Part shown: positions 1 to 5,918 of the stretch, in pieces
Layout: every line of letters begins with the position of its first letter
How positions within the stretch are numbered: the stretch's first letter is position 1
Assembly: GCA_028694715.1 (NCBI GenBank)
Contig: JAQVKJ010000100.1
Span: 1 to 5,918, forward strand
DNA length: 5,918 bases
Direction of reading: 5' to 3'
DNA from: Weeksellaceae bacterium
Lineage (GTDB): Bacteria > Bacteroidota > Bacteroidia > Flavobacteriales > Weeksellaceae
The notes under the pieces: model-generated
Database searches by the model: none
Told to the model about the DNA's origin: nothing
What the model saw: the letters and a program-made list of their open reading frames with translations, nothing else
Made by a program: the position numbers and the translations under genes

Positions 1-185
1 GGAGTGGACAAAAAGGTTATCGCGCTGGCTTGTGTCGCCATCACTGACAGCCCGACTGCAAACCAATTGGCGTCTTCTCCTTTCAAAAAATCCTTGATAC
101 TTCGTTGGTGACGGGTTTTCCATGTGCCGTAAACCACAATAAAGAGAAGTGAACCAACAAGAATCAGCCAGTCAATCGCTTGCAT
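1..185 (-). CDS. Sodium:solute symporter (SSS/SLC5 family), N-terminal fragment
   Basis: This is the first 61 complete residues (plus a Pro from the partial CCN codon) of an inner-membrane Na+-coupled symporter; the rest lies beyond base 1. The ATG at 185-183 opens a first hydrophobic segment (residues about 6-22, DWLILVGSLLFIVVYGTW). A basic loop with K/R at 23-31 follows, and then the family-typical start of the next helix: NWFAVGLSVMATQASAIT (residues 40-57) leading into FLSTP. That small-residue-rich stretch after a W-F-A-V-G entry is what identifies the SSS family. The start overlaps the stop of the 47-residue gene upstream by one base (TGATG), so translation is probably coupled and the two products may act together. 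The substrate cannot be read from this fragment. In family members Na+ drives uptake of sugars, amino acids, vitamins or organic acids. Family call is firm, substrate unknown. Confidence 0.88.
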   Translation of the reverse strand, partial: MQAIDWLILVGSLLFIVVYGTWKTRHQRSIKDFLKGEDANWFAVGLSVMATQASAITFLST

Positions 186-328
186 CAGTTAAAAATTAGG
201 GTGATGATAAGAAACAGCAGTATATAGGCCGCATTGGCAATCAGTACCCAAGTGTATGCCGGCAACCAGTTTTTTCGTAACAACTTCCAGAAATTATCGT
301 CCTGCTGAATTTCTTCTTTGGTATTCAT
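185..328 (-). CDS. Small single-span membrane protein (47 aa), candidate symporter small subunit
   Basis: This short gene runs from ATG (328-326) to TGA (187-185) and encodes 47 residues. Residues 1-20 are polar (MNTKEEIQQD, then DNFWKLLRKN). Residues about 21-46 form one hydrophobic helix rich in W, L, I and F, ending in LIITLIFN. Basic residues K15, R18 and K19 sit just before the helix, which predicts N-terminus in, C-terminus out. No other ATG lies upstream in this frame before an in-frame TGA at about 389-391. The stop shares its A with the symporter ATG, a strong sign of a real, co-translated gene. Small membrane proteins directly upstream of SSS transporters are known: YjcH with ActP (DUF485), YhdT with PanF (DUF997), and DUF4212 partners. 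The aromatic/basic W-K-L-L-R-K-N entry is reminiscent of DUF4212, but this protein has one span rather than two. The partnership is inferred from position; the sequence alone does not assign it to a family. Confidence 0.75.
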   Translation of the reverse strand: MNTKEEIQQDDNFWKLLRKNWLPAYTWVLIANAAYILLFLIITLIFN

Positions 329-412
329 AATAATGCCAAAAGTAAAACAAAAATAGGTACAAACCAGAAGCCGTAGGGTTTTGATGAATCAAAAAATTGT
401 TAAATCACCAAA

Positions 413-1894
413 TTAAGCCCCAAAGAATGTATTTACAATCTCTGCTTTTTTGATTTTACCCATCGCATTTCTGGGAAGTGTGTCCACAAAAATATACCTT
501 CTGGGATGTTTGTAATGCGCCAGACAGTCCTTTAATCTTTTTCGGATTTCAGACTCTGAAATATCTCCCACAACCACCGCAGCAATAATTTCTCCCCATT
601 GGTCATCGGGCAGTCCCACCACGGCACATTCACTGATTCCGGGAAACGCAAGCATTGCATTTTCTATTTCGAGTGCAGAAATCTTGTAAGCACCCGACTT
701 GATGATGTCGCTCGATTTCCTACCGAGGATTTTGAAATATCCGTCCGCACTGAATTCAACCACATCACCTGTTTTGAACCATTCATCCTCAAAGGACATA
801 CGGGTTTCTTCGGTTTTGTTCCAATATCTTTTGAAAATCGTTTCTCCTTTTACGAACAACTCTCCGGCGGTATTGGGTTCATTGATTTGATTTCCAAGTT
901 CATCCATGACTTTCACAGAAACAAAAGGCAAGGCTTGTCCGACTGTTCCAGGCCTCCTCTCACCTTCCAGTGGATTTGACAATGCCATCCCGATTTCAGT
1001 CATCCCATATCTTTCCAACAAAATATGTCCGCTGATTTCATTCCATTTTTCAAGCACCGATACAGGCAATGCAGCCGAACCACTGACCATCAGCCTCATT
1101 TTTTTCATGCCTTGTTGCCAGTTATCCTTTTCATTCTGACCGAGGGTTTCAAAGTGTTCAATAAGTTTGTGATAAATGGTTGGAACGGCCATAAAAAGTG
1201 TCAATTCCCCACTGCTCATTTTAAATCTTACAATATCCGGTTCAAATTTCCTGTGCATTTCCAATACTGCTCCATTGTACAAAGCACAGCAGCTTATGTT
1301 GACCATTCCGTGTATGTGGTGCATCGGCAAAACATTCAGAATCCTGTCATCCGAAGACCAATTCCAGGCTTTCGTCAAGGAGCGAATCTGAGCATCCAAT
1401 TGTTGGTGACCAATGACAACCCCTTTTGGCCGACCGGTGGTTCCGCTGGTATAAATCATCAGTGCATCATTATGGATATTGATTTCATCCAGTTTCAAAT
1501 CCATAATCGGACGGACACTTTCGAGTTCATTGATTGAAATTTTACGGATGTTGTGTTGCTCAAAATCAACGAGGTGTTCCACTGCCTGTTCATCATAAAT
1601 TAACAAATCGGCTCCTGTGTCTTCAATCAGATAATCGATTTCCTGTTTTGGATGGGCAATATGTACCGGCACAGCAATTCGCCCACAAAGCCAGATCCCC
1701 CATTGGACTTTCAAATAATCAAAACCCGAAGGAATCATATAGAGCACAGGTGAATCGTTTTCAGAAAGACTCTTGATGGCCTTTGCCGTATTGACAGCAG
1801 AACGATACAAATCCGAATAGGAATAACTTCCTCCTTGGTCTATTACAGCTGTTTTGTCAGTATATTTAAGGCTGTTTTGGATGATGGGTATCAT
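413..1894 (-). CDS. Acyl-CoA synthetase, malonyl-CoA synthetase (MatB/ACSF3) type
   Basis: A complete 493-residue cytoplasmic class I adenylate-forming enzyme, of usual family length. It converts a carboxylic acid, ATP and CoA to acyl-CoA, AMP and PPi. Visible motifs in order are: phosphate loop YTSGTTGRPKG (148-158); HHIHG (192-196); SGSAALP (271-277); ERYGMTE (294-300) followed by IGMALSNPLEGERRPGTVG (301-319); adenosine-binding TGD (375-377); hinge GRKSSDIIKSG (391-401); and the catalytic lysine K480 in PRNAMGK. The HHIHG form, the IGMALSNPL stretch and the RRPGTVG segment are typical of malonyl-CoA synthetases. The middle region resembles remembered human ACSF3 more than alphaproteobacterial MatB, so malonate or a related small acid is the best guess. 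No malonyl-CoA decarboxylase gene is visible. The ATG lies 24 bp after the deacetylase stop with no Shine-Dalgarno, and an 84 bp gap follows before the small membrane gene. Enzyme class is certain; the substrate is inferred. Confidence 0.9.
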   Translation of the reverse strand: MIPIIQNSLKYTDKTAVIDQGGSYSYSDLYRSAVNTAKAIKSLSENDSPVLYMIPSGFDYLKVQWGIWLCGRIAVPVHIAHPKQEIDYLIEDTGADLLIYDEQAVEHLVDFEQHNIRKISINELESVRPIMDLKLDEINIHNDALMIYTSGTTGRPKGVVIGHQQLDAQIRSLTKAWNWSSDDRILNVLPMHHIHGMVNISCCALYNGAVLEMHRKFEPDIVRFKMSSGELTLFMAVPTIYHKLIEHFETLGQNEKDNWQQGMKKMRLMVSGSAALPVSVLEKWNEISGHILLERYGMTEIGMALSNPLEGERRPGTVGQALPFVSVKVMDELGNQINEPNTAGELFVKGETIFKRYWNKTEETRMSFEDEWFKTGDVVEFSADGYFKILGRKSSDIIKSGAYKISALEIENAMLAFPGISECAVVGLPDDQWGEIIAAVVVGDISESEIRKRLKDCLAHYKHPRRYIFVDTLPRNAMGKIKKAEIVNTFFGA

Positions 1895-1918
1895 TTTGAT
1901 TGAATTTGGTGTTTGATT

Positions 1919-4387
1919 CTATTTCCCCAATGATAAAATATTAGCCAACAATCTATACGCGCCGGGAACACCTTCCGGCAATTCGCGAAAGAAACTCAAT
2001 CCGGTATAAACATAATAACCTTTGCCGTACTTTGCCACGAGCAAACTGCCGTTCATCGGCGATTCATTTTTGTCGTTCATGGAAAGTATTGCTGTGAATT
2101 CCTCGCTCCATTTGTCCGGAAAATACAAACCCCGTTCCTGTACCCAGCCTTCGAAATCTTTTTCAGTAATTTTATTTGGGAAATTCAAAACCGGATGGTT
2201 TTTGTCCAAAAATCTCACCTCCGAATTTTCATCGGTTACCCGGTCGCGCGAAAGCTGTATGTCATAAGGCGCAACTTCCTGCGTCAAAACATCTCTTGAA
2301 GTATTGTATTGCACCAGTATGTTTCCACCGTTTTTCACATAATCAAATAGGATTTTGTTTTTGAACATCAGTTCGTCAATCACATTGAAAGCACGGATTC
2401 CCAACACGACCGCATCAAATCTTTGCAGATTTTCAGCTGTGATATTTTGCGGAGAAATGATTTCGACTTCGTAGCCGATTTGCTTTAAATTTTCAGGAAC
2501 TGAATCTCCCGCTCCAACGATATATCCAATTTTTTCGCCTTTTTTCTGTAGGTCGATTTTCACCAATTTGGCCGAACCGGGCAACAAAATTTTTTGTTCG
2601 GGAATGTGCTCATAATTGATTTCAATTAGCTGATTTTCAAATGCTTCAACTCCAACCTTCAATTGCGGAATCAAATCTCCTTCGGATTGATTTTTTGGCG
2701 GAATGACTTCAAACCAAAATGTTTTTTCTTCGCCTTTCGCGTTCAAAATTACTTCCTGATTTTCAGGCGAAATATTCCAACCATCCGGTGCTTTTAGGCT
2801 TAAATTTCCTTTTAAATTTTCGGTAAAAGATTTGACTTTTACCGGAATTCTTTGTGCTTTTTCATCACCAAAAATCAATACTTTTTCTTCGACATGAACA
2901 GAAGCTTTTGGGACTACCGCAAAAGGTTTGTAAGTTTCTCCTTGTGCCGGGTCATTGTATTTGTAAACCACCGGTTTTTCGAAATAAAAATCCTGTCCCA
3001 AAATATTTACATAGAACAAAACGCTATACGGTGGCGGAGATTCAGGCAGTCCGATTAAATTTTCGTCGCTGACTTTGTACATACCCAAACTTCCTTTTTC
3101 TTCCAACCAATAGGGCGAAGTCGGCTTTAAAAAAGCAGAGCCGACAAGGGTTTTGTGGGTGTAGAATGCTTCATTGGGTTTTAAAATTTTGTCTTCCTTA
3201 ACCAGTTGTATTTCATTGAGTTTAATAGGAATATTGCTTCTGTTTATGGCTTCAATTTTCACATCGACTTTTCTGCCAACTGTCGTATAAGGCGCTATTG
3301 CAACCGCTTCCAAAAACAATCCGGAACAATGGTAAATTATGTTTTTTATTTCTTCTAATTTAATTTGTCGCCAATGCTCATCTTCTAATTTTAAAATCAA
3401 TCGATAGGCTTTGATGAGTTCGGGAACGGATTTGGACGGATTTGTAAAATCAAATTCCCGTTCAACCTTCGAGAGAATTTCCCCGATTGCTTTCCCGCCT
3501 TTCACACGGTTCCAACTGGTGTCAATTCCTTCAAACACATCTTTTTCGGGCATTCCGCCTCTGATGGGTTCCAAATATTCGATGGCACTTCCCCGAACGG
3601 CCGTGGCTCCAAATCCTTGTGAGCTGTGTTGACTTCGGCTTTTGGCCGCAATTTCGGAATTGCTCAATCCCAAAGTCGGATAATAAGACCCGATATCCAT
3701 CACGAAAAGATTGGTTTTATCGGCTTTTTCAAACTTCTCTCGGCTTCCGTAAAAAAACCAAGATTGATTCCAAAACAAGCGTTTCGGTTGCCAAATGGAA
3801 AGCCTTTTTAATTGTTCTGGAAAAGCTGATGAATTTGCTGCCAAATCAAAGGCTTCCACGCTCAACATCGCCGATGCAGTATGGTGTCCGTGCGTGGTTC
3901 CGGGCGAACGGTGGTCGAAACGGTTGATGATGACATCGGGTTGAAATTTTCTGATGACATACACCAAATCGCTTAAAACTTCATTTTTGTTCCAGATTTC
4001 GAGAGTTTCATTGGGATGTTTGGAATAGCCAAAATCATTGGCTCGAGAAAAATATTGAATTCCACCATCGATTCTTCTTGCTTGCAAGAGTTCCTGTGTG
4101 CGGATTACGCCCAAAAGTTCACGCAATTCGGGTCCGATTAGATTTTGTCCGCCGTCGCCACGGGTCAGAGACATATATGCGATTCGGGCGTGTACGCCTT
4201 TCGAAAAATAGGAAATCAAATGGGTGTTCTCGTCGTCAGGGTGGGCTGCCACATACAATACCGAGCCCAGGAAATTGAGTTTTTGGATGGATTCGTAGAT
4301 TTCTGTCGCATTCATCCGAAGTTTGTACTGACCAAAACCATTGCAGACGAATCCCATCAAAAAGATGGCGACAAGAAGCTTTCTCAT
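1919..4387 (-). CDS. Secreted multidomain PIG-L (LmbE-like) family deacetylase
   Basis: A complete 822-residue protein, far longer than the roughly 230-300 residues of the bacillithiol and mycothiol deacetylases BshB and MshB. Residues 1-19 form a signal peptide (MRKLLVAIFLMGFVCNGFG, likely cut before Q20), so it acts outside the cytoplasm. The PIG-L domain spans about 40-270. AHPDDE (48-53) supplies predicted zinc ligands H49 and D52 and the general base D51. NRFDHR (155-160) and HGHHTAS (166-172) follow, with H169 the likely third ligand. A helical region (about 295-360), two beta-rich Ig-like segments (about 360-475 and 490-595) and a C-terminal class I glutamine-amidotransferase-like region (about 610-815) come next. 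In that last region the expected nucleophile-elbow position reads LGIRAFN with no cysteine, so it is probably non-catalytic. The family removes acetyl groups from N-acetylglucosamine-like substrates; the substrate here is unknown. Its neighbours are a synthetase and a symporter. Confidence 0.92.
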   Translation of the reverse strand: MRKLLVAIFLMGFVCNGFGQYKLRMNATEIYESIQKLNFLGSVLYVAAHPDDENTHLISYFSKGVHARIAYMSLTRGDGGQNLIGPELRELLGVIRTQELLQARRIDGGIQYFSRANDFGYSKHPNETLEIWNKNEVLSDLVYVIRKFQPDVIINRFDHRSPGTTHGHHTASAMLSVEAFDLAANSSAFPEQLKRLSIWQPKRLFWNQSWFFYGSREKFEKADKTNLFVMDIGSYYPTLGLSNSEIAAKSRSQHSSQGFGATAVRGSAIEYLEPIRGGMPEKDVFEGIDTSWNRVKGGKAIGEILSKVEREFDFTNPSKSVPELIKAYRLILKLEDEHWRQIKLEEIKNIIYHCSGLFLEAVAIAPYTTVGRKVDVKIEAINRSNIPIKLNEIQLVKEDKILKPNEAFYTHKTLVGSAFLKPTSPYWLEEKGSLGMYKVSDENLIGLPESPPPYSVLFYVNILGQDFYFEKPVVYKYNDPAQGETYKPFAVVPKASVHVEEKVLIFGDEKAQRIPVKVKSFTENLKGNLSLKAPDGWNISPENQEVILNAKGEEKTFWFEVIPPKNQSEGDLIPQLKVGVEAFENQLIEINYEHIPEQKILLPGSAKLVKIDLQKKGEKIGYIVGAGDSVPENLKQIGYEVEIISPQNITAENLQRFDAVVLGIRAFNVIDELMFKNKILFDYVKNGGNILVQYNTSRDVLTQEVAPYDIQLSRDRVTDENSEVRFLDKNHPVLNFPNKITEKDFEGWVQERGLYFPDKWSEEFTAILSMNDKNESPMNGSLLVAKYGKGYYVYTGLSFFRELPEGVPGAYRLLANILSLGK

Positions 4388-4408
4388 ATTGTTTTACTTT
4401 TTAGCTGA

Positions 4409-4437
4409 TAAATTTAGAAAAAAAATGACAGCTCAAA
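4409..4437 (-). promoter_or_regulatory. Possible Bacteroidota-type promoter for the PIG-L gene
   Basis: Read on the minus strand, TTTG (4437-4434) is followed after 17 bases by TAAATTTA (4416-4409). This matches the Bacteroidota -33 TTTG and -7 TANNTTTG consensus except for the last base of the -7 box. It would place the transcript start about 15 bases before the ATG at 4387. The -33 box overlaps the stop codon of the upstream gene, and the spacing is at the short end. In AT-rich DNA such a match can arise by chance. Confidence 0.3.
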
Positions 4438-4449
4438 GGCTCAGCCTTT
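4418..4449 (-). terminator. Palindrome followed by a T-tract at the end of the binding-protein gene
   Basis: On the minus strand a perfect palindrome (AAAGGCTGAGCCTTT, 4449-4435) can form a 6-bp stem with a TGA loop. It covers the last codons and the first base of the stop-codon region of the upstream gene. A run of eight T follows at 4425-4418, but nine bases separate stem and T-run, which is too far for a standard intrinsic terminator. It may be a weak terminator or attenuator, or chance. Confidence 0.22.
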
Positions 4450-5221
4450 CTCTCAACTTCCGAAAATATCCAAAAGCTTTGATGAGTCTTGAACCGTACC
4501 AACTAAAAAATTCACCGTCCACAAAAACAAATTCTCCTGATTTTGCAAAGTCTTGCAGTTCCTTTTTGTGTTTTTCGGCAAATGGAAAAGGTTCTGATGA
4601 CAAAAGATAGAAATCAGCATTTATCAATTTCGTCGGATGGATTTCTGGATACCTTTCCAAATTTGAATACGCATTTTCAAACTTATTGAATTCCAAAAGG
4701 TGATTCACAAAAGTGTTTCCACCCACAACCATCCATGGTTTTCTCCAGATGAAATAGACGACTTTCAGCAAAGGTTTGTCACTCACAAACTTTTGAAAAT
4801 CTGCAGCTTGCTTCTGAATTTCAATATTGATTTCATTGCTTTGTACTTCTCTGTTGAAAAGTATTCCGTAGTGTTCTATCAGCTCATAATTGTCCTGCAA
4901 GGATTCTACATCGGAGACATGCACTGTGAATTCTTTTGACAATTCTTCCACCATTTCTTTGGTGTTTTCTTCCTTGTTACACAAGATGATGTCCGGGCGA
5001 AGCTCCTTGATTTTATCAAAATTCACTTCTTTGGTTCCGCCGACGACAAGCTTTTGTTTTCTAAGTTGAGGTGGATGTACACAAAATTTGGTAAGTCCGA
5101 GTATTTGTTTTTCCAATCCAAGGTCAACGAGCAGCTCTGTCTGACTTGGCACCAATGAGATGATTCTTGAAAATGGCTTTTCGAAGTTGATGATTCTTCC
5201 AAGCTGGTCAGTCAGTTTCAT
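4433..5221 (-). CDS. BtuF/TroA-like helical-backbone (cobalamin/metal) binding protein without signal peptide
   Basis: A complete 262-residue protein with the fold of class III periplasmic binding proteins (Peripla_BP_2, BtuF-like). Visible hallmarks are the N-terminal DQLGRIINFEKPFSRIISLV (5-24) running into PSQTELLVDLGL, the segment GGTKEVNFDKIKELRPDIIL (61-80), and the second-lobe entry YFIWRKPWMVVGGNTFVNHL (156-175). The C-terminal EFFSWYGSRLIKAF (237-250) completes the pattern. Family members bind corrinoids, haem, siderophores or metal ions for an ABC importer. Here the ATG at 5221 begins directly in the mature domain. The only upstream codons in frame are 13 sense codons after the ABC gene's TGA, with no ATG and no hydrophobic leader, so the protein is predicted to stay in the cytoplasm. 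No importer permease is adjacent. Fold is confident; ligand and role are open. Confidence 0.85.
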   Translation of the reverse strand: MKLTDQLGRIINFEKPFSRIISLVPSQTELLVDLGLEKQILGLTKFCVHPPQLRKQKLVVGGTKEVNFDKIKELRPDIILCNKEENTKEMVEELSKEFTVHVSDVESLQDNYELIEHYGILFNREVQSNEINIEIQKQAADFQKFVSDKPLLKVVYFIWRKPWMVVGGNTFVNHLLEFNKFENAYSNLERYPEIHPTKLINADFYLLSSEPFPFAEKHKKELQDFAKSGEFVFVDGEFFSWYGSRLIKAFGYFRKLRERLSL

Positions 5222-5260
5222 TGTATTATATTTTCTAAAGACAGCAGTTGAAGTTGATTT

Positions 5261-5918
5261 TCAGGATTCTCTAATTTCAGAAATGGTCAATTGATGGAAA
5301 GCATCTTCCAAGTTTTTGTACTGTCCTTTGAATTGCTCAATCGGGCTGTCTGAAATGATTTCCCCTTTGTTTAGTAGAATTACTCTGGAACACAGTGCTT
5401 CCACTTCCTGCATGATGTGTGTGGATAGAATGACGGTTTTGCTTTTACCGATTTCACGAATCAAATCTCTGATTTCCAGAATCTGATTGGGGTCGAGTCC
5501 GTTGGTGGGTTCATCGAGTATCAGTATATCTGGGTTCGAAAGTATGGCCTGTGCCAGTCCTACTCTTTGTTTGTAACCTTTGGAAAGCTGACCAATTTTT
5601 TTGTGACTTTCTTCTATCAATCCGACCATCTGAATCACTTCATTGATTCGTTGTTTTTTTTCATTTCTGATGTCGGCAACAAATCCGAGGTATTCCCGAA
5701 CATACATATCATAATAAAGCGGATTATTTTCGGCCAGAAAACCAATTCTCTTTTTGGTTTCAAGTGGTTTCTCCAGCACCGAAAAACCTTCGACTACAAT
5801 TTGTCCGGCATCAGGAATAATGGCAGCAGTGACGCATTTCATCAGGGTTGATTTGCCTGCGCCATTGGGACCTAATAAGCCGACCACTTCTCCGTTTTGA
5901 ACTGAAAACGAAACATTA
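5261..5918 (-). CDS. ABC transporter ATP-binding protein, GldA-like (5' end outside window)
   Basis: 218 residues of a cytoplasmic ATPase are visible; the reading frame stays open past 5918, so the true start lies outside. The GTG at 5887 is internal (E-V-V-G-L-L-G), because the preceding codons encode the usual strand NVSFSVQNGE. Numbering from that GTG codon: Walker A GPNGAGKST (6-14), a Q-loop with Glu in place of Gln (LAENNPLYYDMYVREYL, 51-67), signature LSKGY (101-105), Walker B ILILDEP (121-127), D-loop GLDPNQ (130-135) and H-loop His157 in STHIMQE. The NNPLYYDMYVREYL and ESHKKIGQLSKGYKQR stretches closely resemble GldA of Bacteroidota gliding motility and related ABC-2 exporters. It stops soon after the ATPase core (LEDAFHQLT, then ISEIRES), whereas GldA is about 300 residues as remembered, so it may be a GldA-like exporter ATPase rather than GldA itself. 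The next gene starts 39 bp downstream. Confidence 0.9.
   Translation of the reverse strand, partial: NVSFSVQNGEVVGLLGPNGAGKSTLMKCVTAAIIPDAGQIVVEGFSVLEKPLETKKRIGFLAENNPLYYDMYVREYLGFVADIRNEKKQRINEVIQMVGLIEESHKKIGQLSKGYKQRVGLAQAILSNPDILILDEPTNGLDPNQILEIRDLIREIGKSKTVILSTHIMQEVEALCSRVILLNKGEIISDSPIEQFKGQYKNLEDAFHQLTISEIRES

Noticed and set aside
348..355. TATTTTTG on the minus strand as a -7 box for the 47-residue gene
   Set aside because: It fits TANNTTTG, but the nearest upstream TTG is 34 bases away, too far for a -33 element.
379..394. Hairpin (TTTTGA, loop, TCAAAA) in the 84 bp gap as a terminator
   Set aside because: The stem is short and almost all A/T, and no T-run follows it in the direction of transcription.
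329..412. Hydrophobic reading (GLYLFLFYFWHYY) in another minus frame as a second small membrane gene
   Set aside because: There is no ATG in that frame, and it runs into the coding region of the 47-residue gene in the wrong frame.
1025..1537. Plus-strand open frame of 170 codons inside the synthetase gene (with others at 599-979 and 1534-1776)
   Set aside because: It lies wholly antisense to a gene with intact adenylate-forming motifs, and its translation shows no recognisable domain.
1961..1979. Inverted repeat GCCGGGAA...TTCCGGC near the end of the PIG-L gene
   Set aside because: It is imperfect, lies well inside codons for P-E-G-V-P-G, and has no T-tract.
3351..3390. Direct repeat of TCTTCTAATT exactly 30 bases apart
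   Set aside because: Both copies encode similar K-L-E-E/D residues in the same frame; coding coincidence.
3619..3927. Plus-strand open frame of 102 codons antisense to the PIG-L gene (similarly 2022-2267, 3411-3632, 4145-4408)
   Set aside because: These are shadow frames of a confidently identified coding region and show no protein-like features.
4328..4387. Cys15 of the PIG-L leader as a lipoprotein attachment site
   Set aside because: The residues before it (G-F-V) do not fit a lipobox; cleavage before Q20 by signal peptidase I fits better.
5885..5887. GTG as the start codon of the ABC ATPase
   Set aside because: The in-frame codons before it encode the conserved strand NVSFSVQNGE preceding Walker A, so the gene starts beyond 5918.

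Overview
The window is AT-rich and densely coding, and every supportable gene lies on the minus strand, so transcription runs from high to low coordinates. It looks like a chromosomal segment from a member of the Bacteroidota. The grounds are the start sites without Shine-Dalgarno motifs, a signal peptide ending just before Gln, a GldA-like ABC ATPase, and a very large secreted PIG-L (LmbE-like) deacetylase of the kind seen in Flavobacteriia and Cytophagia. No genus is assigned. There are no RNA genes, CRISPR arrays, insertion sequences or phage genes, and the plus-strand open frames are shadows of the minus-strand genes.

In transcription order the layout is as follows. (1) 5918-5261 is the 3' part of an ABC-2-type ATPase resembling gliding-motility GldA. 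(2) After 39 bp, 5221-4433 encodes a BtuF/TroA-like helical-backbone binding protein with no signal peptide. (3) After 45 bp, which hold a palindrome with a T-tract and a possible Bacteroidota promoter, 4387-1919 encodes an 822-residue secreted PIG-L deacetylase with Ig-like and GATase-like C-terminal regions. (4) After 24 bp, 1894-413 encodes an acyl-CoA synthetase of the malonyl-CoA synthetase (MatB/ACSF3) type. (5) After 84 bp, 328-185 encodes a 47-residue single-span membrane protein. (6) Overlapping it by one base, 185-1 is the N-terminus of a sodium:solute symporter that runs off the window.

Genes 3 to 6 may form a functional set: an exported hydrolase, a carboxylic-acid-activating enzyme, and a Na+ symporter with a candidate small subunit. 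Together they could release, import and activate a small acid or acylated compound, but this is inference from gene order. Genes 1 and 2 look like ABC components but belong to different kinds of system (an exporter-type ATPase and an importer-type binding fold), so they probably do not form one transporter. The most novel-looking items are the 47-residue symporter-coupled protein, the leaderless binding protein, and the layered architecture of the PIG-L protein.
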